Positions 1 to 7,063 of a stretch of 37,625 nucleotides of DNA are shown piece by piece. Numbering within the stretch: position 1 is the first letter of the stretch; every line of letters begins with the position of its first letter. A program made the position numbers and the translations under genes. Origin of the DNA: a bacterium (GTDB lineage: Bacteria; Planctomycetota; Planctomycetia; Gemmatales; Gemmataceae); contig JAFKFQ010000409.1 in assembly GCA_017308215.1 (NCBI GenBank), positions 7,309 to 44,933 on the forward strand, read 5' to 3'. The notes beneath the pieces were generated by a model, which was given only the letters and a program-made list of their open reading frames with translations, was not told the origin of the DNA and did not search any database.

Positions 1-134
1 TAGGCGATGACGAGCCCGAAGTTGTTGAGCGAACTCTCTTCTGAAGCCACGTCCGGGACTGCTAGCACCTTTCGATGGCTCGGGTAAAGCAGCGGTTTGC
101 CCGCGGCCAAGAACCGCCCTGGGGCCGGTTTCAC
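1..134 (-). CDS. Partial unknown gene at left edge (N-terminus only)
   Basis: Reading leftward from a GTG at 134 there is an open frame of 44 codons that runs off the window without a stop. It begins MKPAPGRFLAAGKPLL and continues with ordinary mixed composition. An AAAGGTGATG stretch that overlaps the stop of the upstream HNH gene could be its ribosome binding site. It would be the third gene of the leftward HNH operon, with an 11-base gap from the stop at 145. No family is recognised from so short a stretch, and the start is inferred. Confidence 0.4.
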   Translation of the reverse strand, partial: MKPAPGRFLAAGKPLLYPSHRKVLAVPDVASEESSLNNFGLVIA

Positions 135-144
135 CAGCAGCGCA

Positions 145-933
145 TCACCTTTGATGCATCGAGAGAGCCATCTGGTTGAGGCTCGGGACGGTGGCGGTCA
201 GGGCTCCGGTTACGGTTGAAACCGCTTCCGCGTCGACTCGGTAGTTCAGCTCGACGGTTGCCCCCTCTGGGTAGTCTTTGAAAGAGAAAACAAGCGCATC
301 GAACTCGAACGTGTGGCCGGGCATAATGACCGGATTGACCCCGCCCATCGACTTTATCGCGACTCGTCCGTTCGGCTCGAACAGATCCAGCCGCTCCTCG
401 GTGGTCCTCCAGAGCTCCACGACGGGCATGCTCATCTGAACGCCGTAGGGACCGCCCCTGCCGATGAACTGCTCACGTTTCGGCAACTCTCCACCGACAT
501 TGGCTGGCAATTGAATCGCGACGACAGGGGAGCGGACAGCCACTTCGCCCGAGTTCTTCAGGCGGAACTCCGCGTGGAACCGATCCACCGGGTTCAGGGG
601 GAGGAACCGAACTATCGAAAGCTCGAAGCCGTGCTGTTTGATCGTCTTGAAGCGGTAGAGCATCTCCTTGTAAAGCTCGTCCCGCCACTTCTTTACCTCG
701 GGCTCTCTGAGTCCCTTCGACAGCCGGGTGGTGCTGTCGTATTCGTCGTGGTGCTCGAAGCACATGAACGCGAGGTTGCTCTCCGCCGGGTTCTCGTGAT
801 CGTGGTCGAGATGAGCAAACTGGCCCTTCTTTACTTCGTCCTCACCCTTCAGCCAGAAGCAGAGGCAGCACCTCCGGCGACTCTTCAGCAGAATGGCCGT
901 CTGGGTGCTTTCGGGAATCGGCTTTCGGGACAT
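145..933 (-). CDS. HNH-type nuclease with C-terminal beta-rich domain
   Basis: A 262-residue protein. Residues about 20-65 form a treble-clef HNH-like core: Cys22/23 and Cys25, then AHLDHDHE at 40-47, Asn53, and C-x2-HH at 58-62. By family knowledge such cores bind a divalent metal and cut DNA. From about residue 105 the protein changes to alternating hydrophobic/polar stretches with a predicted beta-sandwich look (RFHAEFRLKNSG, FEFDALVFSF), possibly a sensor or binding domain; that is inference. A GGAG eight bases before the ATG supports this start. It lies 82 bases downstream of a second HNH gene on the same strand, so the two probably share a transcript. It could be a restriction or other defence nuclease; no precise family is recognised. 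Confidence 0.72.
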   Translation of the reverse strand: MSRKPIPESTQTAILLKSRRRCCLCFWLKGEDEVKKGQFAHLDHDHENPAESNLAFMCFEHHDEYDSTTRLSKGLREPEVKKWRDELYKEMLYRFKTIKQHGFELSIVRFLPLNPVDRFHAEFRLKNSGEVAVRSPVVAIQLPANVGGELPKREQFIGRGGPYGVQMSMPVVELWRTTEERLDLFEPNGRVAIKSMGGVNPVIMPGHTFEFDALVFSFKDYPEGATVELNYRVDAEAVSTVTGALTATVPSLNQMALSMHQR

Positions 934-1015
934 CGCGTGTGCTCCATCAGAACGCGGCCGAGTTTACCGGATGAGTGGAGTGACCGCCAATCTCGGTGTG
1001 CGTCATTCGTCCCCG

Positions 1016-1780
1016 CTATGGCGCTCCCGAGCCCATAGCGTGTTCAACCATTGTCGCCAGGCTCCCGAGCGCAGTGATGCCGGCGTTCGTCGAGCGAACG
1101 ATGGTGATCGTCGCCACTTCCCAATCGAAGACATCGTTGTTCGTCTTCATTCGCATTTTCTTTCTCTCGCGGGCGCCGAAGACGAGCATTCCTGCCGCTT
1201 CGATCTCTCTGAGCGATCCGGTCAGCGTGAACCTCGCCTCTACGTGTTGCCCGCTCTCCAGGCTCGGCCAGAGGTCACCCCAGTCCTGGAGGTTCTGGAG
1301 GAATCCAGCCACCAACTCCGTTTCGGCCTGGGTCTCTAGCTCCTCGTGATCGAATGCGAACGCGTGAGCCCCGCCGACGACGCTCGCCAGGTCTCGTCCG
1401 GACACAAGCCGCGGGAGGAAGACGACTCGCGGTGGCGATCCCTTCGTCTGTCTGCTGAGACGATCTCGCACCCACTGCTCATTCGCCGACTTCAGCTCTC
1501 GGAGCTTCTCGGTGGGGTAGGTCTCCGGCTGATCATCTACCAGCTTGTGATGCACTTTGCAGAGCAGGATGAGGTTGTCGTATTCGTCGAGATCCTCCCG
1601 CCCCGCGCCGAACTCTCCCCGAGCAGCCGTAGGCCGCTCGCCGATGATGTGGCACTCGTCGCCGACAACCGATTCTTCGTCCTGTTGTGTCTTCTCTTCG
1701 ATGAGAACTCGCCGGCAGAACGCGCAGAGATTCCCCGATCGTCCCCAAAGGATTTTCCGTGTCCGGTCGGTTATCGCCAT
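1016..1780 (-). CDS. HNH endonuclease with uncharacterised C-terminal domain
   Basis: A 254-residue protein with a classical HNH signature: C19-x2-C22, ECHI at 42-45, Asn69, and C74-x2-HH at 77-78, spanning roughly residues 15-85. The Cys pairs hold a structural zinc and the His/Asn residues form the metal-dependent active site in this family. The remaining about 150 residues are mixed alpha/beta and unrecognised. The ATG is preceded by AGGGAGAAG at close spacing. It is the first gene of a leftward unit with the HNH gene at 145-933. Two different HNH proteins in tandem, each with its own C-terminal domain, next to antirestriction and toxin-antitoxin genes, suggests a DNA-targeting conflict module. 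Function beyond nuclease is unknown. Confidence 0.8.
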   Translation of the reverse strand: MAITDRTRKILWGRSGNLCAFCRRVLIEEKTQQDEESVVGDECHIIGERPTAARGEFGAGREDLDEYDNLILLCKVHHKLVDDQPETYPTEKLRELKSANEQWVRDRLSRQTKGSPPRVVFLPRLVSGRDLASVVGGAHAFAFDHEELETQAETELVAGFLQNLQDWGDLWPSLESGQHVEARFTLTGSLREIEAAGMLVFGARERKKMRMKTNNDVFDWEVATITIVRSTNAGITALGSLATMVEHAMGSGAP

Positions 1781-2294
1781 TTTCTTCTCCCTGCCAATGA
1801 TAAAGCAGATTCTGCGCAGAAGCGACCCGCGCTTGATTCACGCTTGCTCCAAAACCTGCGGGACTCTCTCGTCTCCTCCCTCCGCCGGGAACTGACGGCC
1901 TTTTCGGCCGTACGCGTTCTCCAGCCGAGACCTCCTCGGCTGAGAATTCCCACCTTCCCCTCGGCCGCTCCGCTTCGCTCGGCGTCCTCCCCACGAGTTG
2001 ACTCGCCCGCCTTTAGCGTCCTCCCGGCCCCACCTGTCCGCTTCGCTCCGACGGCTCAAGGTCCGGTCGTCCCTCCCTCTCCACCTTGACCCGTCTCCGC
2101 TCCGCCCACCCGCGCCCCACCAGCCGGAGTCCGCCGCTGGCGGCTTCGGGACGAACTCGTTTCCGGACGGAGGAGCGGTTCGCCACCGCGGGAGGCATGA
2201 ACCGCCCCTCCTTCCGGAAACATTTTCTGGGGAGGGGTCAGGGGTTCACGACACGCACGCGGCAATTTCGCCGGGCGAATTGGAGCAAGGAGCC
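1781..2294. other. 514-base intergenic region between divergent HNH and ardC genes
   Basis: No convincing gene is seen. The stretch is pyrimidine-rich on the plus strand and carries several short hairpins (CAGCCGAG with CTCGGCTG near 1921-1941, ACGGCC with GGCCGT near 1895-1912) plus the long inverted repeat listed at 2160-2220. It must contain the promoters of both the leftward HNH unit and the rightward ardC unit, but no clear -35/-10 pair could be fixed by eye. Confidence 0.6.
2160..2220. repeat. Long imperfect inverted repeat upstream of ardC
   Basis: Arms of 22 bases at 2160-2181 and 2199-2220 match at 20 of 22 positions around a 17-base centre. The arms run TTTCCGGA-n-GGAGG-n-GCGGTTC, with two symmetric mismatches. 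It ends 74 bases before the ardC start. No T-run follows on either strand, so it does not look like a simple intrinsic terminator. It could be an operator, an origin-type structure such as oriT, or an RNA hairpin in the ardC leader; which one is not decided by the sequence. Confidence 0.75.
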
Positions 2295-3206
2295 ATGAGC
2301 ACCACGAACCGAAAGGACAGCTACGCAGAAATCACAAACGCAATTCTCAGCGACCTCGAAAAAGGAATCAGGCCTTGGGTGCAGCCCTGGGCCTCTGGAA
2401 CACGAAACACCTCCCGGCCGCTCCGGCACAACGGAGAACCTTACCGCGGGATAAACACTCTCTGGCTCTGGCGAGAGGCGAGCGTCGCCGGCTACCGAAA
2501 TCCGCACTGGCTCACTTACCGCCAGGCACAGGAGCTCGGCGCGCACGTGAGGAGGGGGGAGAAGTCAACGCAAGTCGTCTACGCCAACCTCTACACGAAG
2601 ACCGAAGGGGACGACGCGAGAGAACCCGAAGCGCGGCGGGTGCCCTTCTTCAAAGCCTACTCCGTCTTTAACGCCGAGCAGGTCGAGAACCTTCCCGAGC
2701 GCTTCACCCCGCAAGTCGACACCGAGGAAGGGAGCAACTTCGAGAACGAACCGAACCCGCAGGCTGTCGAGTTCTTCGCGAATACGGGGGCGGCAATTCG
2801 GGAGGACAAGGAGCACGCCCGCTACAGCATCCTTGAGGACGCCGTTTACATCCCGCCGTTTCGGGCGTTCGAGAACCCCGACCGATACTACTCGACGCTC
2901 GCCCACGAGCTGACCCACTGGACCGGGCACCCGAAGCGATCCCCGAGGAAGTTCCCAGGCGGAATGGATTTCACGCCATCCACCTACGCGCGAGAGGAAC
3001 TCGTCGCCGAACTCGGTGCGGCGTTCCTCTGTGCCGACCTCGGCATCAACCTGACACCGCGGCCTGACCACGCGGACTACATCGGGCACTGGCTGCAAGT
3101 CCTCCGGCACGACAAGCGGGCCATCGTGCAGGCCGCCGCCTACGCCCAGCGTGCGACCGATTTCCTTCACGCACTTCAGCCGCAAGCCATCACGCAAGCC
3201 GCCTGA
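2295..3206 (+). CDS. ardC: ArdC-like antirestriction protein with zincin metallopeptidase domain
   Basis: A 303-residue protein with the layout of the ArdC family: an N-terminal ssDNA-binding domain (about 1-130, including the typical PWxxPW-like start and a GINTLWLW stretch) and a C-terminal zincin domain. The zinc site is visible as HELTH at 204-208 followed by ELVAE at 235-239, where Glu239 is the likely third ligand. ArdC proteins protect incoming conjugative or mobile DNA from host restriction. The ATG at 2295 is chosen because AAGGAG sits just before it and similarity begins there, although the frame is open further upstream. It is followed 67 bases later by a DUF6573-like gene, a usual neighbour on mobile elements. 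Confidence 0.88.
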   Translation: MSTTNRKDSYAEITNAILSDLEKGIRPWVQPWASGTRNTSRPLRHNGEPYRGINTLWLWREASVAGYRNPHWLTYRQAQELGAHVRRGEKSTQVVYANLYTKTEGDDAREPEARRVPFFKAYSVFNAEQVENLPERFTPQVDTEEGSNFENEPNPQAVEFFANTGAAIREDKEHARYSILEDAVYIPPFRAFENPDRYYSTLAHELTHWTGHPKRSPRKFPGGMDFTPSTYAREELVAELGAAFLCADLGINLTPRPDHADYIGHWLQVLRHDKRAIVQAAAYAQRATDFLHALQPQAITQAA

Positions 3207-3273
3207 ATATTCATCAACCGCCCGAGCCGCTCACAGATATCCGCGGCCGGGCAACTCTCAAGGAGACGACACC

Positions 3274-3651
3274 ATGACTACCGACGACCTTCTGATTCAC
3301 TTCTATTCCCGCCGCGAGGCCATCGCCGACGGCGTCCTTGTTGACGTGAGCGATGCCGCGCGAGAAGCGGGCTTCCGCTTTCCGGTCGCGCTCACTCGCG
3401 CCGCCTGGGCCACCTGCGCGTGTGTGCCCGACGGCGTTTCCGGCCAGGATGAGGCGGGGCGACTCTGGGACGTGCTCACCATGCTCCGGCACGCCTGCCG
3501 CTCGGCAGCACGAGACAAGAGCACGCTTTACTTCGACGTGCTCGTCCTGAACGACGAGACGACGCCGAAGCCGGTGCGGCTCAAGTCCGTCTGCGGGCCG
3601 GATGACGACCTCTCGCCGTGCATCACGGTGATGCTCCCCGGAGAGGATTGA
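3274..3651 (+). CDS. DUF6573-like small protein
   Basis: A 125-residue soluble protein beginning MTTDDLLIHFYSRREAIADG, a start typical of the DUF6573 family found beside antirestriction genes on plasmids and integrative elements. Its biochemical role is unknown. AGGAG eight bases before the ATG fixes the start; the frame extends further upstream but without a signal there. It probably shares a transcript with ardC. A hairpin with nine-base arms follows nine bases after the stop codon. Family assignment rests on the N-terminal pattern and on context. Confidence 0.75.
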   Translation: MTTDDLLIHFYSRREAIADGVLVDVSDAAREAGFRFPVALTRAAWATCACVPDGVSGQDEAGRLWDVLTMLRHACRSAARDKSTLYFDVLVLNDETTPKPVRLKSVCGPDDDLSPCITVMLPGED

Positions 3652-3659
3652 CGCGGACC

Positions 3660-3694
3660 GCGAGGCCACCACAGGGCTTCTGCGTTGGCCTCGC
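3660..3694 (+). terminator. Hairpin after the ardC/DUF6573 unit
   Basis: Perfect nine-base arms (GCGAGGCCA at 3660-3668, TGGCCTCGC at 3686-3694) with a 17-base loop lie just after the stop at 3651. Only a short weak T stretch (ATTTCAT) follows, so it may end or stabilise the upstream transcript. Called a terminator from position and stem strength. Confidence 0.4.
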
Positions 3695-4042
3695 ATTTCA
3701 TCCGATGAATTCCAGCAAATTCGCGTCGAACGAGCCCGTGACCGCGCGTTTCGCGGTGTAGAATCGTGGCGGCTAGGGGCATCGCCCCTTTCTTCTTGTC
3801 TCTCCAGGCACCCGGGAGACAGCCAAAAAAACACCGGGTGCGCCGTGCCTGTCGTCGGCACGAACTGCCTGCCAAACCAGACGACCACGCCAGCGTTTTT
3901 TGCTTTCGCCCAGCGGCCCCGCGAGGCCTCACATGGTTCAGCTTCCGCCCCCTCGCCTTCGGGGGTGCGGACGGTGAGCGTGAAACCTCGCCTGTGCAAA
4001 GGAGGTGAATACTAACGACAGAAAAGCAGAAACAGAACGCTT
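3695..4042 (+). promoter_or_regulatory. Hairpin-rich leader upstream of the gene at 4043
   Basis: No gene is convincing here. The stretch holds a row of hairpins: AGGGGC/GCCCCT with a three-base loop at 3775-3789 followed by a T/C-rich run; GCACCCGG/CCGGGTGC around 3809-3842, overlapping a competing GTCTC/GAGAC pairing; CGTGCC/GGCACG around 3843-3862; and CCCC/GGGG near 3950-3965. It ends in a very strong AAAGGAGGTG at 3998-4007, which lies about 35 bases before the ATG at 4043, too far for normal use. A 13-codon frame starting at the GTG inside that motif stops on the ATGA of the next gene. The arrangement suggests a regulated RNA leader; that is inference. Confidence 0.4.
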
Positions 4043-4444
4043 ATGAAAATCGAAATGATTGACGTGACTGAAATCGCAAGAGCAATGCCGGTGCATGTTC
4101 CGGGTTGGCAGGTCGGAGTGTCCCGACGAGCCTGGGACGAATGCGTCGGGAGGATGAAGGCCGACGAGGGGTATCGGGATGGCCGCCTGGTGGACCTCCT
4201 CTACTTCCTCTGGCACACGATCCCGAACCTGCAAACGGGCCTCAAGGGCGTCCGCTCCTTGCTCGTTAACGGGTTCGGGTTCTGGGTCGAGCGATTCGTG
4301 AGTGATCTCGAATGCTCGACGACTCCTCCTGGTGCGGGCCGCGTCCTGCTGGCGGCACATGCGTGCATCAACAGCAGCGGCGCCCCGCAACTCATTGTGC
4401 TCTCGATGGATGAGGTGGAGAGGTACTTCTCCCACATCCAGTAG
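4043..4444 (+). CDS. Unknown protein, 133 residues
   Basis: Begins MKIEMIDVTEIARAMPVHVP. It is a compact mixed alpha/beta soluble protein with no signal peptide and no motif I recognise. The C-terminus (APQLIVLSMDEVERYF) looks like a normal folded end, and codon use matches the neighbours, so it is probably a real gene. The ATG has no close ribosome binding site; an in-frame TAA at 4013 excludes any start near the strong AAAGGAGG upstream, so translation may be coupled to a short leader frame. It is followed by a hairpin at 4452-4477 and by another orphan with a similar leader. Confidence 0.6.
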   Translation: MKIEMIDVTEIARAMPVHVPGWQVGVSRRAWDECVGRMKADEGYRDGRLVDLLYFLWHTIPNLQTGLKGVRSLLVNGFGFWVERFVSDLECSTTPPGAGRVLLAAHACINSSGAPQLIVLSMDEVERYFSHIQ

Positions 4445-4451
4445 TTTCTTC

Positions 4452-4477
4452 AGGCCCGGACAATCCCGTCCGGGCCT
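4452..4477 (+). terminator. Perfect hairpin after the 4043 gene
   Basis: AGGCCCGGAC at 4452-4461 pairs perfectly with GTCCGGGCCT at 4468-4477 across a six-base loop, starting eight bases after the stop codon. No T-run follows, so it may act as a weak or Rho-assisted terminator or as an mRNA end protector. Confidence 0.5.
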
Positions 4478-4642
4478 CCCCGGCAACCCCAGTGTGTCTT
4501 CCTTCTGGGCACCACAGTTTGTTTCTGGCGAGCGCCGGATTCGCTTGTTGCGTCACGAACCCAACCGGGATGTTCCCGGTGAACGCAAACGGAGAACTGG
4601 ATTCGCCAGTCTTCCGGAAAGGAGGTTTATCGTAGAGTTGAT
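4478..4642 (+). promoter_or_regulatory. Second hairpin leader with AAAGGAGGT, upstream of the gene at 4643
   Basis: Contains ACCGGG/CCCGGT around 4562-4578 and ACTGG/CCAGT around 4597-4611, then AAAGGAGGT at about 4618-4626, again too far (about 17 bases) from the ATG at 4643. As in the leader before 4043, the AAAGGAGGT is followed six bases later by a stop triplet (TAG here, TAA there). The repeated layout suggests a shared translational control device. Confidence 0.35.
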
Positions 4643-4990
4643 ATGAAAAATGGAATTGACAAAGGGCACGCGGGAGTAGAGCAGGTAGTCGTCGCGACGA
4701 TGGGGCTAGGTTACCTCATCCGCTCGGAGATGAAGCCACATGCCTGGGCTGACAAGATCGACCAAGGCTCGGTCCGAGTCGTCTTCTACGTCGAGAAGCA
4801 GCCTGTGCGGAATAAATACCGTGTCCTCGTGGCGAACAGAGGGGCTCGCCCCGAGGAACGGCAGTGGTTCAACGCGGACGACATCCCGAATGCCATCAAA
4901 GCCCTTCAGGAAGCCCAGAAGATACACAAAAAAGCTAAACGACATCTCGAAGGAGGCATCATTCGGCGGATGATCAGATTTCTATTCTAG
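4643..4990 (+). CDS. Unknown protein, 115 residues, basic C-terminus
   Basis: Starts MKNGIDKGHAGVEQVVVATM. The middle part alternates beta-like strands (SVRVVFYVEK, YRVLVANRG), and the C-terminal third is a basic amphipathic helix rich in Lys and Arg (EAQKIHKKAKRH) ending in a short hydrophobic tail (MIRFLF). No family is recognised. It is bounded on the right by a textbook terminator nine bases after the stop, which supports it being expressed. Start at the ATG at 4643 is by default; the strong purine motif upstream is at unusual spacing. Confidence 0.55.
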   Translation: MKNGIDKGHAGVEQVVVATMGLGYLIRSEMKPHAWADKIDQGSVRVVFYVEKQPVRNKYRVLVANRGARPEERQWFNADDIPNAIKALQEAQKIHKKAKRHLEGGIIRRMIRFLF

Positions 4991-4998
4991 GTCATCCC

Positions 4999-5035
4999 AG
5001 AAGCCCGGTCTCACACACCGGGCTTCTGCATTTTT
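4999..5035 (+). terminator. Intrinsic terminator after the 4643 gene
   Basis: Eleven-base perfect arms (AGAAGCCCGGT at 4999-5009, ACCGGGCTTCT at 5017-5027), a seven-base loop and a run of five T starting at 5031 on the plus strand. Confidence 0.88.
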
Positions 5036-5419
5036 AACCACGATCATTAGCTAGCACTTCTCGATCGCAGTTTGCAATCTTGCCCGAAGCCGCGTCGCAT
5101 CGCTTCAGTGTGACAACTGCGTGGTAGAACTTGATGTGAATTCAGAACGACGCGCGACGGCGATGACGAATTGCGATGCTACTCAGTGGGGTCGCTGACG
5201 TAGGAATGGGAGAAAAAATCCCGGTCGGCAAGGATTTGCCGACCGGGAGCGGGTGAGAGAGAACGCAACCCCTCACCCACCAGTGAACGTGAAACCGATT
5301 TCAGATTAGCATTTCGGAAGAAAAAGCACAGCAATGCGACTCGCCGATCTTGCCACGCTTCTTTCTTACATTTTCTTAGCATCAGGCGCCGCCGCTGATT
5401 TATGCATCTAGGCCTCTCG
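5036..5419. other. Intergenic region between convergent units
   Basis: Lies between the rightward orphan gene and the leftward AbiE pair. It contains the leftward terminator at 5213-5247 and, next to it, a seven-base GGGTGAG/CTCACCC pairing. No credible gene is seen in any frame; the longest leftward frame runs through the terminator and has atypical composition. Confidence 0.6.
5213..5247 (-). terminator. Strong intrinsic terminator for the AbiE operon
   Basis: Perfect 12-base arms (CCCGGTCGGCAA at 5220-5231, TTGCCGACCGGG at 5236-5247) with a four-base loop. On the minus strand the stem is followed by A then six T (plus-strand A-run 5213-5218). It therefore ends leftward transcription coming from abiEi-abiEii, whose last stop is at 5420. 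Confidence 0.9.
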
Positions 5420-6286
5420 TCAGGTAGGCTTACCGAGCGTGTTTCGCTCCCAGTAGTCACTCAACGAGGTATACGCCGCGAGATACTCGCTTGTCGAAAG
5501 CCCGGCCTCCTCTGCCATGCTGGGGAAGTCGAGCGCCCAGTCATCCGGCGGCGGAAGAAGATGCGCGGGGAGCGAGTGCGTCTTCCGCGCGTCGAACGTC
5601 GCAACGAGTGCTGCACGAACTCCGTCCGCATCGAGTGTCCCGCGCTCGACGAGGAGCACCAGGTCCACGAGGTCTTTCGTCCGCGTGTTCACCCGGCCCG
5701 ACCAGGGGAAGGTGTAGGCGTGAACCTTCTCGGCAAACTGCTGGGCTCGCGGGATGGCGAGGACGACTGCGGGCGGGAGCCCCGCGAACTCCAGGAGGTC
5801 GTCCCCGGTGAGCTTCTCCGGCTCGCCGACAAGCGCGTCGCCGATTCCCACGTCGATGTGGAACTTCGCGTAGGTCTTCCCGAGAAGAACCGCCTCGCAC
5901 GGAAAGCGCCCGCCACCCTCCGGGGCGTTGGTCAGTTCCGATTTCAACTCCCCGATGCGGAAGCTGAGGTAGTCGCCGAGGTCGGTCTCCGCCGCCTCCT
6001 GCAATTTTTCCCGGAGTTCTTTCGGGCGGCCTGTCGCAGCGAGCTTCACCGACAGGTCCACGTCCTTCGTCGTCCGCGCCCGCGGCCGGTAACGGAGGTC
6101 CATCGCAAACCCGCCCTTCAGCAGCCACGGAGGCTCGGGAACCTGGAAGAGGCGGGCCAGGAGCCGCTCCATCACGAACTTCAGTTGGAGCGTCTGGAGA
6201 GGCACCCCGCGTTCCTTCGCGCGGCCCCGCATCCGGGCCTCAAGCGAGGACTTGAACGCGGCCGCCGATTTGAACTCTTTCTTCAT
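5420..6286 (-). CDS. abiEii: AbiEii/AbiGii-type nucleotidyltransferase toxin
   Basis: A 288-residue protein with the signatures of the AbiEii toxin family (DNA polymerase beta-like nucleotidyltransferase fold): KGGFAMDLR at 57-65, then RTTKDVDL at 71-78 bearing the D-x-D metal ligands, a further acidic stretch KFHIDVGIGD around 141-150, and a conserved QFAEKVHAY around 185-193. Members of the family transfer nucleotides to tRNA or related targets and arrest growth. An AAGGAA five bases before the ATG supports the start. It lies 27 bases behind the antitoxin gene on the same strand, the normal AbiE order, and ends ahead of a strong terminator. All key motifs look intact. Confidence 0.92.
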   Translation of the reverse strand: MKKEFKSAAAFKSSLEARMRGRAKERGVPLQTLQLKFVMERLLARLFQVPEPPWLLKGGFAMDLRYRPRARTTKDVDLSVKLAATGRPKELREKLQEAAETDLGDYLSFRIGELKSELTNAPEGGGRFPCEAVLLGKTYAKFHIDVGIGDALVGEPEKLTGDDLLEFAGLPPAVVLAIPRAQQFAEKVHAYTFPWSGRVNTRTKDLVDLVLLVERGTLDADGVRAALVATFDARKTHSLPAHLLPPPDDWALDFPSMAEEAGLSTSEYLAAYTSLSDYWERNTLGKPT

Positions 6287-6313
6287 GGCGTTCCTTCGCC
6301 GTTCCCGGCGCGC

Positions 6314-6919
6314 TTACGGTTTCTTCCTGCGGAGCGCGGCCTCGATCCGCTCGCCGTGCGGAAATGTCTTCAGCGCCGCTTTCAGTGACCTGAGCGTGAC
6401 CAGCCCGCTTGCGAGCGCGTCGTTTATCGCCTTCGCCACCTGCTCCGAACTCACGCCACTCGCTGCCACGTCGAGCAGCGTGCGAATTGGGCTCGTCACG
6501 CGATACCCGGCGCGCTCCTCGATTTCTTCGTCGTCGAGAGTGGCCTTGTGGAGAACAACGCCGCGCGGCGCGGGCTTCCGGAACTTCGGCGGCACGGTCA
6601 GATGGAACTCGCGCGGGATGATTTCCGAGAGGTCGTGCAGCACGAGCGCGGTCTGGTGGGACGCGACCGCCTGCGGCTCGTCCTTCTGGTTCCGGCTCCA
6701 GAGGGAGAGGCGGATGAGGTCGTCGTGTTCGCCGGGCGGCACGGCCGGGAGGCGGTAGAGCCCGTGTTCGACCCGCTCAAAGTTCCCAGCGGTCTCGTGG
6801 TAGTCGAGGTGCCGGTAGCCGTACCCGACCACCTTGGCCTGCTTCGCCGTGAAGTATCCGCCTTGCTCGTGGGCCAGTGTGGCGAGTGCTTGCGCTGATT
6901 CTCGGGCGGAACGGGCCAT
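6314..6919 (-). CDS. abiEi: AbiEi-type antitoxin / autorepressor
   Basis: A 201-residue protein matching the AbiEi antitoxin layout. An N-terminal winged helix-turn-helix (about 1-55, with GGYFTAKQAKVVGYG and HLDYHETAGNFERVEHGLYRL split around the wing) is followed by a mixed C-terminal domain with a HDLSEIIPREFHLTVP stretch typical of the family. AbiEi proteins bind inverted repeats in their own promoter and neutralise the AbiEii toxin. Here a 33-base palindrome abuts the start codon, and its right part supplies the GGAG ribosome binding site eight bases from the ATG. First gene of the operon. Confidence 0.92.
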   Translation of the reverse strand: MARSARESAQALATLAHEQGGYFTAKQAKVVGYGYRHLDYHETAGNFERVEHGLYRLPAVPPGEHDDLIRLSLWSRNQKDEPQAVASHQTALVLHDLSEIIPREFHLTVPPKFRKPAPRGVVLHKATLDDEEIEERAGYRVTSPIRTLLDVAASGVSSEQVAKAINDALASGLVTLRSLKAALKTFPHGERIEAALRRKKP

Positions 6920-6952
6920 GCAAAAAACTCCAAAATTCTTGGAGTATTTTGC
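6920..6952 (-). promoter_or_regulatory. Palindromic operator over the abiEi ribosome binding site
   Basis: Arms of 14 bases (GCAAAAAACTCCAA at 6920-6933 and TTGGAGTATTTTGC at 6939-6952) match at 13 of 14 positions around AATTC. The palindrome touches the ATG and includes the GGAG. In the transcribed direction it is CTCCAA-loop-TTGGAG followed by six T, so it could act both as a DNA operator for AbiEi and as an RNA hairpin that hides the ribosome site or attenuates transcription. Confidence 0.75.
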
Positions 6953-7063
6953 ACCAACTCGCCCGCCGTTTGCAAGCCAAAAAAGCGCCCGGCGTGTCCT
7001 CCATCAGGGCTCGTGTGGCACGCCCGGCCGTATCCTGGCAGGCGCACGGACAAGAGGAGACTG

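Noticed and set aside
3766..4008. An 80-codon rightward frame ending in the AAAGGAGGTGA motif
   Set aside because: It runs through several hairpins, has mixed low-quality composition and no ribosome site.
5179..5460. Possible 93-codon leftward gene between AbiEii and the terminator
   Set aside because: It reads through the strong terminator stem and overlaps the abiEii 3' end; composition is random.
5402..6388. A 328-codon plus-strand frame opposite abiEii
   Set aside because: Antisense to a clear AbiEii gene with Arg/Leu-rich shadow composition.
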